Of a stretch of DNA of 7,482 nucleotides, positions 1-6,199 are shown piece by piece. The notes under the pieces are model-generated. The model searched no databases, had not been told where the DNA came from, and was given only the letters and a program-made list of their open reading frames with translations. The first letter of the stretch is position 1. Each line of letters starts with the position of its first letter. The stretch covers positions 1 to 7,482 of the forward strand of contig CALATR010000903.1 of the NCBI GenBank assembly GCA_937891875.1, in the 5' to 3' direction. Source of the stretch: an uncultured Pseudomonadota bacterium. Its GTDB lineage: Bacteria; Myxococcota_A; UBA796; GCA-2862545. The position numbers and the translations under genes were made by a program.

Positions 1-131
1 CCCGCCGCCCAGCCCCCCCCGGCCCTCCCTCGTCAACCCCACGCAAACCCCCTCCCCCACGCCCTCACCATCCCCTCACGACCCTCCCTCCCTCCCCGCG
101 GTCCATCCACACACCGCCCCCGGAGGGACTC
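1..131. other. C-rich, G-poor leader/intergenic region upstream of the ExbD-like gene
   Basis: The first 120 bases contain about 79 C and only 13 G, in runs of C and CT with few purines. All three plus-strand frames are open across it, but the translations are proline/serine-rich low-complexity sequence with no family resemblance. I therefore do not call a coding tail here. The frame of the downstream gene is also open to the left edge, so an N-terminal extension cannot be formally excluded, but a strong GGAGGG Shine-Dalgarno at 122-127 supports starting at 132. The region probably holds the promoter and 5' untranslated leader of the ExbD-like gene. I could not identify -35/-10 boxes. A minus-strand G-quadruplex motif lies at 82-97. 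Confidence 0.6.
82..97 (-). other. Perfect G-quadruplex motif (minus strand) / i-motif (plus strand)
   Basis: The plus strand reads CCCTCCCTCCCTCCCC, so the minus strand has four G-tracts of at least three G separated by single A loops. G3 tracts with 1-nt loops are known to form very stable parallel quadruplexes. It lies 34 bases upstream of the ExbD-like start codon, on the strand that would be the transcription template. The motif is seen directly. Folding in vivo and any effect on transcription or replication are inferred. In a C-rich region such motifs can arise by chance. Confidence 0.6.
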
Positions 132-644
132 ATGCGTGCCGCTCGTCGCCGCGTCGTCAGCGAAGGCCTGACCATCACGTCGCTCATGGACGCGATGACG
201 ATCATCCTGTGCTTCCTGCTCAAGTCCTACCAGGCCGACGACATCCACGTCGCCGGCGCCGACGAGCTGTCCCTGCCCGCGTCCTCCGCCCTGCCCACCG
301 TCAAGACCGCGGTCCAGATCGTGCTCACCCGCACCGGGCTGCTCGTCGACGGGGATCTGGTCGCCACCGTGGTCGAAGAGGACGACGGTGACGGCTCGCC
401 CACCTGGTTCATCGACCCGGCCGAGGTCGACGGCGAGCTGATCCGCCCGCTGCACATCCGCCTCGCCGACCGCCGTGCCGAGGTCACCCACCTCCAGGAT
501 CTGGTCGAGGACGACGTGGACTTCGAGGGCCGGGTGCTCCTGGAGGTCGACCGCGAGATGCCCTACCAGCTGGTACGCCAGGCCCTGTTCACGGCGGGAC
601 AGGCCGGCTTTGGCAAGATCCAGTTCGTGGTCGTCAAGAGCTGA
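132..644 (+). CDS. ExbD/TolR-like biopolymer transport (proton-channel) subunit
   Basis: This 170-residue inner-membrane protein belongs to the ExbD/TolR family. These subunits pair with an ExbB/TolQ/MotA-like protein to convert proton-motive force into work across the periplasm. It has a short basic cytoplasmic N-terminus (several Arg in residues 2-7) and one transmembrane helix at about residues 14-31. Within the helix, Asp20 in the ITSLMDAMTIIL motif sits where ExbD/TolR carry their essential proton-binding aspartate. The rest is a periplasmic domain, and residues 145-170 (YQLVRQALFTAG, then GFGKIQFVVV) match the typical ExbD C-terminal fold. Ser-Leu-Met-Asp replaces the Pro-Leu-Ile/Val-Asp of enteric ExbD, a form I associate with myxobacterial TolR-like proteins, some of which serve gliding or transport motors. 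The start is ATG 132, with GGAGGG four bases upstream. No ExbB/TolQ partner follows, and one may lie to the left of the window. Its stop is 3 bp from the stop of the converging lipoprotein gene. The substrate or process is unknown. Confidence 0.9.
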   Translation: MRAARRRVVSEGLTITSLMDAMTIILCFLLKSYQADDIHVAGADELSLPASSALPTVKTAVQIVLTRTGLLVDGDLVATVVEEDDGDGSPTWFIDPAEVDGELIRPLHIRLADRRAEVTHLQDLVEDDVDFEGRVLLEVDREMPYQLVRQALFTAGQAGFGKIQFVVVKS

Positions 645-647
645 GGC

Positions 648-995
648 TCACTCCTCCGGGCCCCGCCAGTGGGCCACCCCGGTGAGCCCACCCTCGAGGC
701 TCCCCTCCGAGAGCCCGCGCTCCATGCAGCTCGCCGCGGCCTCGGTCGATGCCGTGCTGTGGGAGCTGATCCGCGCGGGCTCGCCCTGGTGGTAGTGCAC
801 CTCGAGGTCGACACCGGCGCCGCCACCACAGTCCTCGGCCACCCGGGCCGCGGTCTGCACGAACGCCGGCGCGGTCGACAGGTCCTCCGCGGCCTCGTCC
901 ATGGAGCGCTGCACGCCCAGACACGCGGCGAGGCCCACGAGCACCAGCACCACCAGCGCGCTGCGCGTGCGGTCGGGAGCCGCGGGACTATCCAA
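648..995 (-). CDS. Small putative lipoprotein or membrane-anchored periplasmic protein, translationally coupled to thioredoxin
   Basis: This 115-residue protein matches no family I recognise. The N-terminus looks like a lipoprotein signal: two Arg at residues 9 and 11, a hydrophobic stretch at 13-24, and a lipobox LAAC ending at Cys25. If processed at Cys25, the mature part is a 91-residue lipid-anchored protein with two further cysteines, Cys56 and Cys90, that could form a disulfide. The C-terminus is Gly/Glu-rich. The only reasonable start is TTG at 995, because the frame closes upstream with a stop near 1017-1019 and no ATG or GTG lies between. This TTG overlaps the thioredoxin stop by 8 bp, which implies translational coupling, and no clear Shine-Dalgarno precedes it. 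Several overlapping minus-strand frames are open here; this one is chosen for its signal-like N-terminus and coupling. An uncleaved membrane anchor is the alternative. Function is unknown. Confidence 0.65.
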   Translation of the reverse strand: MDSPAAPDRTRSALVVLVLVGLAACLGVQRSMDEAAEDLSTAPAFVQTAARVAEDCGGGAGVDLEVHYHQGEPARISSHSTASTEAAASCMERGLSEGSLEGGLTGVAHWRGPEE

Positions 996-1428
996 GATAA
1001 GGCTCGACGAACGCCTTCAACGCCGGCCCCATCCGCGCGCCCGCCTCGCTGCGCTTGAGCTCGCCGCCCTTCCAGACCGCGAGCGTCGGGATGCCCTGCA
1101 CGCCCAGCTGTCCGGCGGTGCGCTGGTGCTGGTCGGTGTTGACCTTGACCACGATCAGCCTGCCCGCCTCCTCGGCCGCGAGGCTCTGCAGGTGGGGCGC
1201 CACCGCCCGACACGGGCCGCACCAGGGCGCCCAGAAGTCCGCCAGGACCGGCACCGGCGCCGAGCGCACCAGCCGCTGCAGGGCGTCGTCGTCCACCTCC
1301 TGGGGCGTCGCCTTGACGTCCAGCGTCGCCTTGCACCGCCCGCAGGTCGGCCCATCGTGGAGCTTGCTGCTGGGGACCCGGTTGACTCCGCCGCAGCTTC
1401 CGCAGCGGAAGTACCTGTCGTCGGCCAT
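988..1428 (-). CDS. trxC: Thioredoxin 2 (TrxC-like) with N-terminal zinc-ribbon
   Basis: This 146-residue cytoplasmic thiol-disulfide oxidoreductase is close in length and architecture to E. coli Trx2 (139). The N-terminal zinc-binding segment has two CxxC pairs, Cys9/Cys12 (CGSC) and Cys29/Cys32 (CGRC), as in Trx2. The thioredoxin fold follows from about residue 43, with the active site WCGPC (Cys70 and Cys73), preceded by DFWAPW, and the cis-proline loop GIPT (Pro114). All catalytic residues are intact. The frame stays open upstream to 1491, but the start at 1428 is chosen because AGGAGGT lies four bases before it and the protein then begins like other Trx2 proteins (MADDRYFRCGSC). There is no signal peptide. 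In this family the protein reduces protein disulfides using thioredoxin reductase, and zinc binding can tune activity under oxidation; neither is shown here. It is the first gene of a two-gene unit with the small lipoprotein downstream, and is divergent from the topoisomerase operon. Confidence 0.94.
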   Translation of the reverse strand: MADDRYFRCGSCGGVNRVPSSKLHDGPTCGRCKATLDVKATPQEVDDDALQRLVRSAPVPVLADFWAPWCGPCRAVAPHLQSLAAEEAGRLIVVKVNTDQHQRTAGQLGVQGIPTLAVWKGGELKRSEAGARMGPALKAFVEPYLG

Positions 1429-1432
1429 GACG

Positions 1433-1439
1433 ACCTCCT
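1433..1439 (-). promoter_or_regulatory. Ribosome binding site of the thioredoxin gene
   Basis: The minus strand reads AGGAGGT, then four bases, then ATG at 1428. This near-perfect anti-16S match decides between the start at 1428 and longer in-frame starts up to 1491, which lack such a site. Confidence 0.85.
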
Positions 1440-1516
1440 GGATGTACCATCCCTTCTCACCGGGGACCGATCCGCCAAGGGGGTGCATCACCCTGCCCCC
1501 GCTCCGCCGGCAGACG

Positions 1517-1525
1517 TGCTACACT
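1517..1525 (+). promoter_or_regulatory. Possible extended -10 promoter element for the topoisomerase operon
   Basis: TGCTACACT fits the extended -10 pattern TGn followed by a hexamer close to TATAAT (four of six match). It is AT-richer than its surroundings. No TTGACA-like box lies 16-18 bases upstream, so it would have to work as an extended -10 promoter. If used, the transcript would carry a C/T-rich leader of about 140 bases before the ATG at 1673. This is a pattern match only. Confidence 0.3.
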
Positions 1526-1672
1526 CCCCCGTCCCTCGCGGGCTTTCCGCCGCATCCCCTCCCCGCGGCGCGCCCCCCTGTCCCGCAGCCCATCCGCTGC
1601 CGGATCTCCCTCCTGGGCCACGGCCCCTCGCTTCTCCACTCTTCCCTCCTTGCCGATCCCCCGGAGCCATCC

Positions 1673-4054
1673 ATGATGGACGTCGAGCCCGTTGCGCTGC
1701 ACGAGGCGACGCGCGAGCGCTACCTGGCGTACGCGTTGTCGGTCGTCACCAGCCGGGCCCTCCCCGACGTGCGAGACGGCCTCAAGCCCGTCCAGCGCCG
1801 CATCCTCTACGCCATGTACGCCGAGCTGGGCCTCCGACCGGACAGCCGCTACCGCAAGTGCGCCGCGGTCGTCGGCGACACGATGGCCAAGTTCCACCCG
1901 CACGGTGACCAGGCCATCTACGACGCACTCGTGCGCATGGCCCAGCCCTTCACCCTGCGCGCCCCCCTGGTCGACGGCCAGGGCAACTTCGGCAGCCTCG
2001 ACGGCGACGGTGCTGCGGCCTTCCGCTACACCGAGTGCCGGCTCATGCCGCTCGCCATCGAGCTGCTCTCCGAGATCAAGAAGCGCACGGTCGACTTCCG
2101 CCCCACCTACGACACCCAGCGCTTCGAGCCCATCGTCCTGCCCGCCCAGTTCCCCCAGCTGCTCGTCAACGGCAGCGAGGGCATCGCCGTCGGCATGGCG
2201 ACCCGGATCCCGCCGCACGATCTGGGCGAGGTGGTCGACGCGACCGTGCACCTCATCGACAACCCCGACGCCACCGTCGCGGACCTGTGCCAGTTCGTGC
2301 AGGGACCCGACTTCCCGATCGGCGGTCGGCTGATGAACGACGCGCAGGAGATCCGCTCGTTCTACGAGCAAGGTCGCGGAACGTTCCACATCCGCGCCGA
2401 CTGGCACGAGGAGAAGGACGGCCGCCGCCGCCTCATCGTGCTGACGTCGGTGCCCTACGGCCAGAACAAGGCCAAGGTCATCGAGAAGGTCGGCCTGGAG
2501 GTGCAGCAGAAGAAGCTGCCCCAGGTGGTCGACGTGCGCGACGAGTCCAAGGAGGACGTGCGCATCGTGCTGGAGCTCAAGCAGGGCGCCAGCGCCGAGG
2601 CCGTCATGGCCTACCTCTTCAAGAAGACGCCGCTGCAGGCCAACTTCCCGATGAACCTGACCGCACTCGTGCCTGGTCCCGGTGGCGTCGCCCGCCCCGC
2701 CCAGCTCGACCTGCAGCAGATCCTCCGCTTCTGGCTCGACTTCCGCTTCGAGACCGTCCGCCGCCGCTTCGAGTTCGACCTCGAGCGCCTGCGCGAGCGC
2801 ATCCACGTCCTCGAGGGCTTCCGGATCCTCTTCGACGCTCTGGACGAGGCGATCGCCATCATCCGCGGCAGCCACGGCCGGCGCGACGCCCACGAGAAGC
2901 TCATCGAGCGCTTCGGGCTGTCCGACGTGCAGGCCGACGCCATCCTCGAGCTGCGCCTCTACAAGCTCGCCCAGCTCGAGATCCAGATGGTGCTGGACGA
3001 GCTCGAGGAGAAGATGGCCGAGGCCGAGCGGATCGAGGGCATCCTGGCGAGCGACCTGCAGCTGTGGTCGGTCGTCAAGGAGGAGCTGCTCGAGCTGCGC
3101 AAGCTCTACGCGGACGGTCGCCGCACCACCGTCGGCGAGCCCGTGCGCGAGCTCGAGTACGACGAGAACGCCTACATCGTCGACGAGGACGCCTTCGTCG
3201 TCATCACCCGCGACGGGTGGATGAAGCGCCAGTCGAGCTTCACCGACATCGACAAGATCCGCATCCGCGACGAGGACGAGATCGGCTGGCTGCTCGAGGC
3301 CAGCACCCGCTCGACGCTGACCGTCTTCGGCAGCAGCGGCCGCGCCTACGTCATCAAGGTCGACGACGTTCCCGCCACCACCGGCTACGGCGAGCCCATC
3401 CAGAAGCACTTCAGCTTCTCCGACGGCGAGCGCGTGGTCGCCGTGGTCAGCAACGACCCGCGGCACTGGGACGACCCCTCGCCCTGGGACGAGGTCAAGA
3501 CCGAGGACGACCCCGATCCACCCTGGGCACTCGCGGTCATGGAGGGCGGCAAGGCCCTGCGCTTCAGCCTCGCCGACCACGCCGAGGTCTCGACCAAGAA
3601 CGGGCGGATGTTCGCGCGCTTGTCCAAGGGAGACGCCGTCTTTGCCGTGCTCATCGCCCAGCCGGAGGATCGGATCGCCCTGGTCAGCTCCGCCGGCAAT
3701 GGCCTCGTCTTCCCGGTCGACGAGGTGACCCTGCTCAAGGCGCCGGGCAAGGGCGTGACCGGCATCAAGCTGCCCAAGGGCGCCAAGGTCATGGCCGCCC
3801 AGCTGGTCCGCGACCGCACCGAGGGCCCGACCGTCGTCACCAGCCGCGGGCGCGAGCTCACGGTGCGCGAGGGCAAGTTCGGCGGCAGCCGCGGCAACCG
3901 GGGCGGCACGATCATCCAGCGCGGCAGCGTAGACGTGTGGAAGCGCGAGGGGCCGGAGGTCTGGATCCCCGAAGAGGAGTCCGAGGAGTCCGAGGAGGAC
4001 GCCGACACCGACGAGGTGGCGCTCGGCGCCGAGGACGACGGGGGTGAGGAGTGA
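1673..4054 (+). CDS. parC: Type IIA DNA topoisomerase subunit A (topoisomerase IV ParC-like; gyrase GyrA possible)
   Basis: This 793-residue breakage-reunion subunit cuts and rejoins duplex DNA through a phosphotyrosine link. It starts at ATG 1673 (a second ATG follows directly), with GGAG six bases upstream. The winged-helix region includes HPHGD (75-79) and the catalytic pair Arg118-Tyr119 in AAFRYTECRL. The conserved blocks LLVNGSEGIAVGMAT and GPDFPIGG follow. A long coiled-coil segment spans about 363-485, and the C-terminal beta-propeller-like domain runs from about 500 to 765. The DNA-wrapping GyrA box (QRRGG-type) expected in gyrase is not visible, and length is nearer E. coli ParC (752) than GyrA (875), so topoisomerase IV is favoured. 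Residues 767-793 are a highly acidic tail (16 of 27 Asp/Glu, no basic residue). Gln80 stands where E. coli GyrA has Ser83, while Asp84 matches Asp87. It overlaps the B-subunit gene by 4 bp. The catalytic assignment is firm; gyrase versus topoisomerase IV is not. Confidence 0.95.
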   Translation: MMDVEPVALHEATRERYLAYALSVVTSRALPDVRDGLKPVQRRILYAMYAELGLRPDSRYRKCAAVVGDTMAKFHPHGDQAIYDALVRMAQPFTLRAPLVDGQGNFGSLDGDGAAAFRYTECRLMPLAIELLSEIKKRTVDFRPTYDTQRFEPIVLPAQFPQLLVNGSEGIAVGMATRIPPHDLGEVVDATVHLIDNPDATVADLCQFVQGPDFPIGGRLMNDAQEIRSFYEQGRGTFHIRADWHEEKDGRRRLIVLTSVPYGQNKAKVIEKVGLEVQQKKLPQVVDVRDESKEDVRIVLELKQGASAEAVMAYLFKKTPLQANFPMNLTALVPGPGGVARPAQLDLQQILRFWLDFRFETVRRRFEFDLERLRERIHVLEGFRILFDALDEAIAIIRGSHGRRDAHEKLIERFGLSDVQADAILELRLYKLAQLEIQMVLDELEEKMAEAERIEGILASDLQLWSVVKEELLELRKLYADGRRTTVGEPVRELEYDENAYIVDEDAFVVITRDGWMKRQSSFTDIDKIRIRDEDEIGWLLEASTRSTLTVFGSSGRAYVIKVDDVPATTGYGEPIQKHFSFSDGERVVAVVSNDPRHWDDPSPWDEVKTEDDPDPPWALAVMEGGKALRFSLADHAEVSTKNGRMFARLSKGDAVFAVLIAQPEDRIALVSSAGNGLVFPVDEVTLLKAPGKGVTGIKLPKGAKVMAAQLVRDRTEGPTVVTSRGRELTVREGKFGGSRGNRGGTIIQRGSVDVWKREGPEVWIPEEESEESEEDADTDEVALGAEDDGGEE
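3974..4000 (+). repeat. Short tandem 9-bp repeat encoding the acidic tail of the A subunit
   Basis: Two copies of GAGGAGTCC are followed by a third unit, GAGGAGGAC, in frame, encoding Glu-Glu-Ser, Glu-Glu-Ser, Glu-Glu-Asp (residues 768-776). Changes in unit number would lengthen or shorten the acidic tail without a frameshift. Confidence 0.6.
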
Positions 4055-5973
4055 GCCCGCCCCCCAAGTACGACGCCCGCCAGATCGCCGTGCTCAAGGG
4101 CCTCGAGCCCGTGCGCAAGCGGCCCGGCATGTACATCGGCGGCACCGGCGTCGACGGCCTGCACCACCTGCTGTGGGAGATCGTCGACAACTCGGTCGAC
4201 GAGGTCATGAACGGCCACGCGAGCCGCATCGTGGTCACGCTCCACGAGGACGGCTCGACCTGCACCGTGGAGGACAACGGCCGCGGCATCCCGGTCGACA
4301 TCCACCCGACCGAGAAGGTCTCGGCGTTGCAGCTGATCTTCTGTACGCTCCACGCCGGCGGCAAGTTCGACGAGGGCAGCTACAAGACCTCGGGCGGTCT
4401 GCACGGCGTCGGCAGCTCGGTCGTCAACGCGCTCTCGAAGCGGCTCACCGCCCAGGTCAAGCGCGACGGCCAGCTGTACAAGCAGGAGTACAAGCGCGGC
4501 GTGCCCCAGAAGCCCGTCGCGGCGGTCGGCGCGGCGCGTGGTACCGGCACGACCATCCAGTTCTCGCCGGACCCGAGCATCTTCGAGGACATCGTCTTCG
4601 ACCCCGACCGCATCCTGCGCGTGCTCGACCAGAAGACCTACCTGCACGCCGGCCTGCGGGTCGTCTTCAAGGACCGCACCAGCGGCCAGACCCATGAGCT
4701 CGAGCACCCGGGGGGCCTGCAGGAGTACCTGTCGTCCACCATCGACAAGGAGGGCCACCGCGCCATTGTCGATGCGCCCTTCCACTTCGACCGCGAGGGC
4801 GAGGACTGGCGCGCGGATCTGGCGCTCACCTGGACCGAGTCGCCGCGGGAGCACTGGCAGACCTTCGTCAACGGCATCCCCACCGGCGACGGCGGCACCC
4901 ACGAGCAAGGCCTCAAGGACGCCCTGGTCAAGGCGGTGCGCAGCTTCAGCGAGACCCACAGCCTGGTGCCCCGCGGCGTCACCCTCAACGCCGACGACAT
5001 CCGCGAGGGCGCGGTCGGCATCCTGTCCTTCTACGTCAAGGAGCCCCAGTTCCAGGGCCAGACCAAGGACAAGCTCAACAACCCCGAAGCTCGCGGCATC
5101 ATCGACGGAAACATCCGCCCGGTGCTCGAGCAGTGGCTGCACGAGAACCGCTCCCGCGGCGAGGCGGTGGTCATGCGCGCGGTGCAGGCCGCCCGCGCCC
5201 GCGCCGCCTCTCGGGACGCCGCCCGCAAGGTCCGCCGCAAGACCCCGACCAGCGGGCGCACGACCCTGCCCGGCAAGCTGTCGGACTGCTCCAGCAACGA
5301 CCCGTCCGAGACCGAGCTGTTCATCGTCGAGGGCGACTCCGCAGGCGGCTCCGCCAAGTCGGGGCGGGACCGGCGCACCCAGGCCATCCTGCCTCTGCGC
5401 GGCAAGGTGCTCAACGCCGAGCAGGCCTCGATCAAGAAGGTGCTCGCCAACGAGGAGCTGTCCAACATCGTCACCGCGCTCGGCTGCGGCCTGGGGGACG
5501 ACCTGCGCGAGGATCGGCTTCGATACGGCCGGATCATCCTGCTGATGGACGCCGACTCCGACGGCCACCACATCACGACCCTGCTGCTGACGTTCTTCTA
5601 CCGCTACCTGCGCCCGCTCGTGGAGGGCGGCTACGTCTACCTGGCCCAGCCCCCGCTGTTCCGCGTGAACGTGGGCAAGAACACCGAGTGGGCGATGTCC
5701 GACGCCGACCGGGATCGCATCCTGGCGGCCCTGCCGCCCCGGGCCAAGCCCGAGGTCACGCGCTTCAAGGGTCTCGGCGAGATGAACCCCAAGACCCTGT
5801 TCGAGACCACCATGGACCCCCAGCGCCGCAAGCTGCTGCAGGTCACGGTACCCGAGCCGATGCAGGCCAACGTGACGCTCGGCCACCTCATGGGAAAGGA
5901 CGCTGCTCCCCGCTACCGCTTCCTCATGGAAGAGGCGGAGTCCCTTCGGGATCCGGACGCGCTGGACGTCTGA
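4051..5973 (+). CDS. parE: Type IIA DNA topoisomerase subunit B (topoisomerase IV ParE-like; gyrase GyrB possible)
   Basis: This 640-residue ATPase/TOPRIM subunit partners the upstream A subunit in an A2B2 enzyme. It starts at GTG 4051, overlapping the A-subunit stop as GTGA, so translation is coupled. The GHKL ATPase domain has Glu43 (general base), Asn47, Asp75 in EDNGRGIP, Lys105 in GGKFDEG, and the lid motif GGLHGVGSS (115-123). The transducer domain carries the ATP-contacting Lys339 in QTK. The TOPRIM domain holds Glu427 in EGDSAGGSAKSG and Asp500/Asp502/Asp504 in DADSDG, the metal ligands. The C-terminal block has FKGLGEMNP (572-580). YKTSGGLHGVG, DADSDG and a length near 630 are ParE-like, where GyrB usually has YKVSGGLHGVG and often DADVDG. 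The roughly 170-residue insertion of E. coli GyrB is absent, although many GyrB also lack it. No catalytic residue is missing. Arg450 occupies the position of E. coli GyrB Lys447, a common alternative. Confidence 0.97.
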   Translation: MSPPPKYDARQIAVLKGLEPVRKRPGMYIGGTGVDGLHHLLWEIVDNSVDEVMNGHASRIVVTLHEDGSTCTVEDNGRGIPVDIHPTEKVSALQLIFCTLHAGGKFDEGSYKTSGGLHGVGSSVVNALSKRLTAQVKRDGQLYKQEYKRGVPQKPVAAVGAARGTGTTIQFSPDPSIFEDIVFDPDRILRVLDQKTYLHAGLRVVFKDRTSGQTHELEHPGGLQEYLSSTIDKEGHRAIVDAPFHFDREGEDWRADLALTWTESPREHWQTFVNGIPTGDGGTHEQGLKDALVKAVRSFSETHSLVPRGVTLNADDIREGAVGILSFYVKEPQFQGQTKDKLNNPEARGIIDGNIRPVLEQWLHENRSRGEAVVMRAVQAARARAASRDAARKVRRKTPTSGRTTLPGKLSDCSSNDPSETELFIVEGDSAGGSAKSGRDRRTQAILPLRGKVLNAEQASIKKVLANEELSNIVTALGCGLGDDLREDRLRYGRIILLMDADSDGHHITTLLLTFFYRYLRPLVEGGYVYLAQPPLFRVNVGKNTEWAMSDADRDRILAALPPRAKPEVTRFKGLGEMNPKTLFETTMDPQRRKLLQVTVPEPMQANVTLGHLMGKDAAPRYRFLMEEAESLRDPDALDV

Positions 5974-6199
5974 CCCCGGGTGGCGGATGCCTCCATACCC
6001 GTCGTGGGTCTTGCCGATGTGGACAGCCGGTCGCAAGCCAAAGCAGCGCGGTGGACGCGCGTCCCGGGTAGAGTTGACGAGACGCGATCGCAGCCGGGCC
6101 CACCACCCACTCCAACCCAAAGAGTACTGATCCGAAGAGATCGAACAGAGTGGTCGGACGCACCGTCCAGCTAGAGCCAGCCAACGTCCGGAGCAGTGC
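5974..6199. other. Intergenic region between the B subunit and the TPR gene
   Basis: These 226 bases are somewhat more A-rich than the flanking genes. The TPR frame is closed upstream by a TGA at 6128-6130. Visible elements are a 10-bp palindrome GACGCGCGTC at 6054-6063, a TTGACG box at 6074-6079 without a good -10 at proper spacing, and a small perfect hairpin (GGACG, loop CAC, CGTCC) at 6156-6168, 31 bases before the ATG. No GC hairpin with a T-tract follows the B subunit, so I cannot point to an intrinsic terminator. The region probably contains the TPR gene promoter. Confidence 0.55.

Larger units (their letters stand above)
1429..1672. other. Divergent pyrimidine-rich intergenic region between thioredoxin and the topoisomerase operon
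   Basis: These 244 bases separate two outward-facing transcription units and must hold promoters for both, unless either is transcribed from further away. The part nearest the topoisomerase gene (about 1550-1660) is strongly C/T-rich with few purines. The long plus-strand frame continues open through it from 1055, but the encoded residues are low-complexity and partly antisense to thioredoxin, and type IIA A subunits start as the gene does at 1673. An extended -10-like element lies at 1517-1525. I found no convincing -35 for either direction and no hairpin terminator. Confidence 0.6.

Noticed and set aside
1441..1478. Minus-strand promoter for thioredoxin (TTGGCG with TACATC)
   Set aside because: The spacer is about 26 bases, and the -10-like box lies so close to the ribosome site that the transcript would start after it.
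1429..1491. A 21-residue longer thioredoxin starting at 1491
   Set aside because: The internal start at 1428 has an AGGAGGT site and matches the Trx2 family N-terminus.
1055..1672. A 206-residue N-terminal extension of the A subunit in the same open frame
   Set aside because: It is antisense to thioredoxin and low-complexity. The family begins at the ATG at 1673, which has GGAG at proper spacing.
1457..3580. A 707-codon minus-strand open frame opposite the A subunit
   Set aside because: It is a complement shadow of the plus-strand topoisomerase codons, rich in Val/Leu/Asp/Glu with no recognisable motif.
2035..4047. A 670-codon plus-strand frame inside the A-subunit gene
   Set aside because: It is an Arg/Pro/Ala-rich frame-shifted shadow of the real gene with no motifs.
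6054..6063. Palindrome GACGCGCGTC as an operator or restriction-like site
   Set aside because: It is a single 10-bp GC palindrome in a very GC-rich region, easily explained by chance, with no second copy nearby.
6074..6079. TTGACG as a -35 box for the TPR gene
   Set aside because: With 16-18 base spacing the -10 position falls on GC-rich sequence such as GGCCCA, so no promoter can be supported.
6156..6168. Small hairpin as a transcription terminator or riboswitch
   Set aside because: It has only five base pairs and no T-tract or further conserved structure. It is noted in the intergenic entry but not called.
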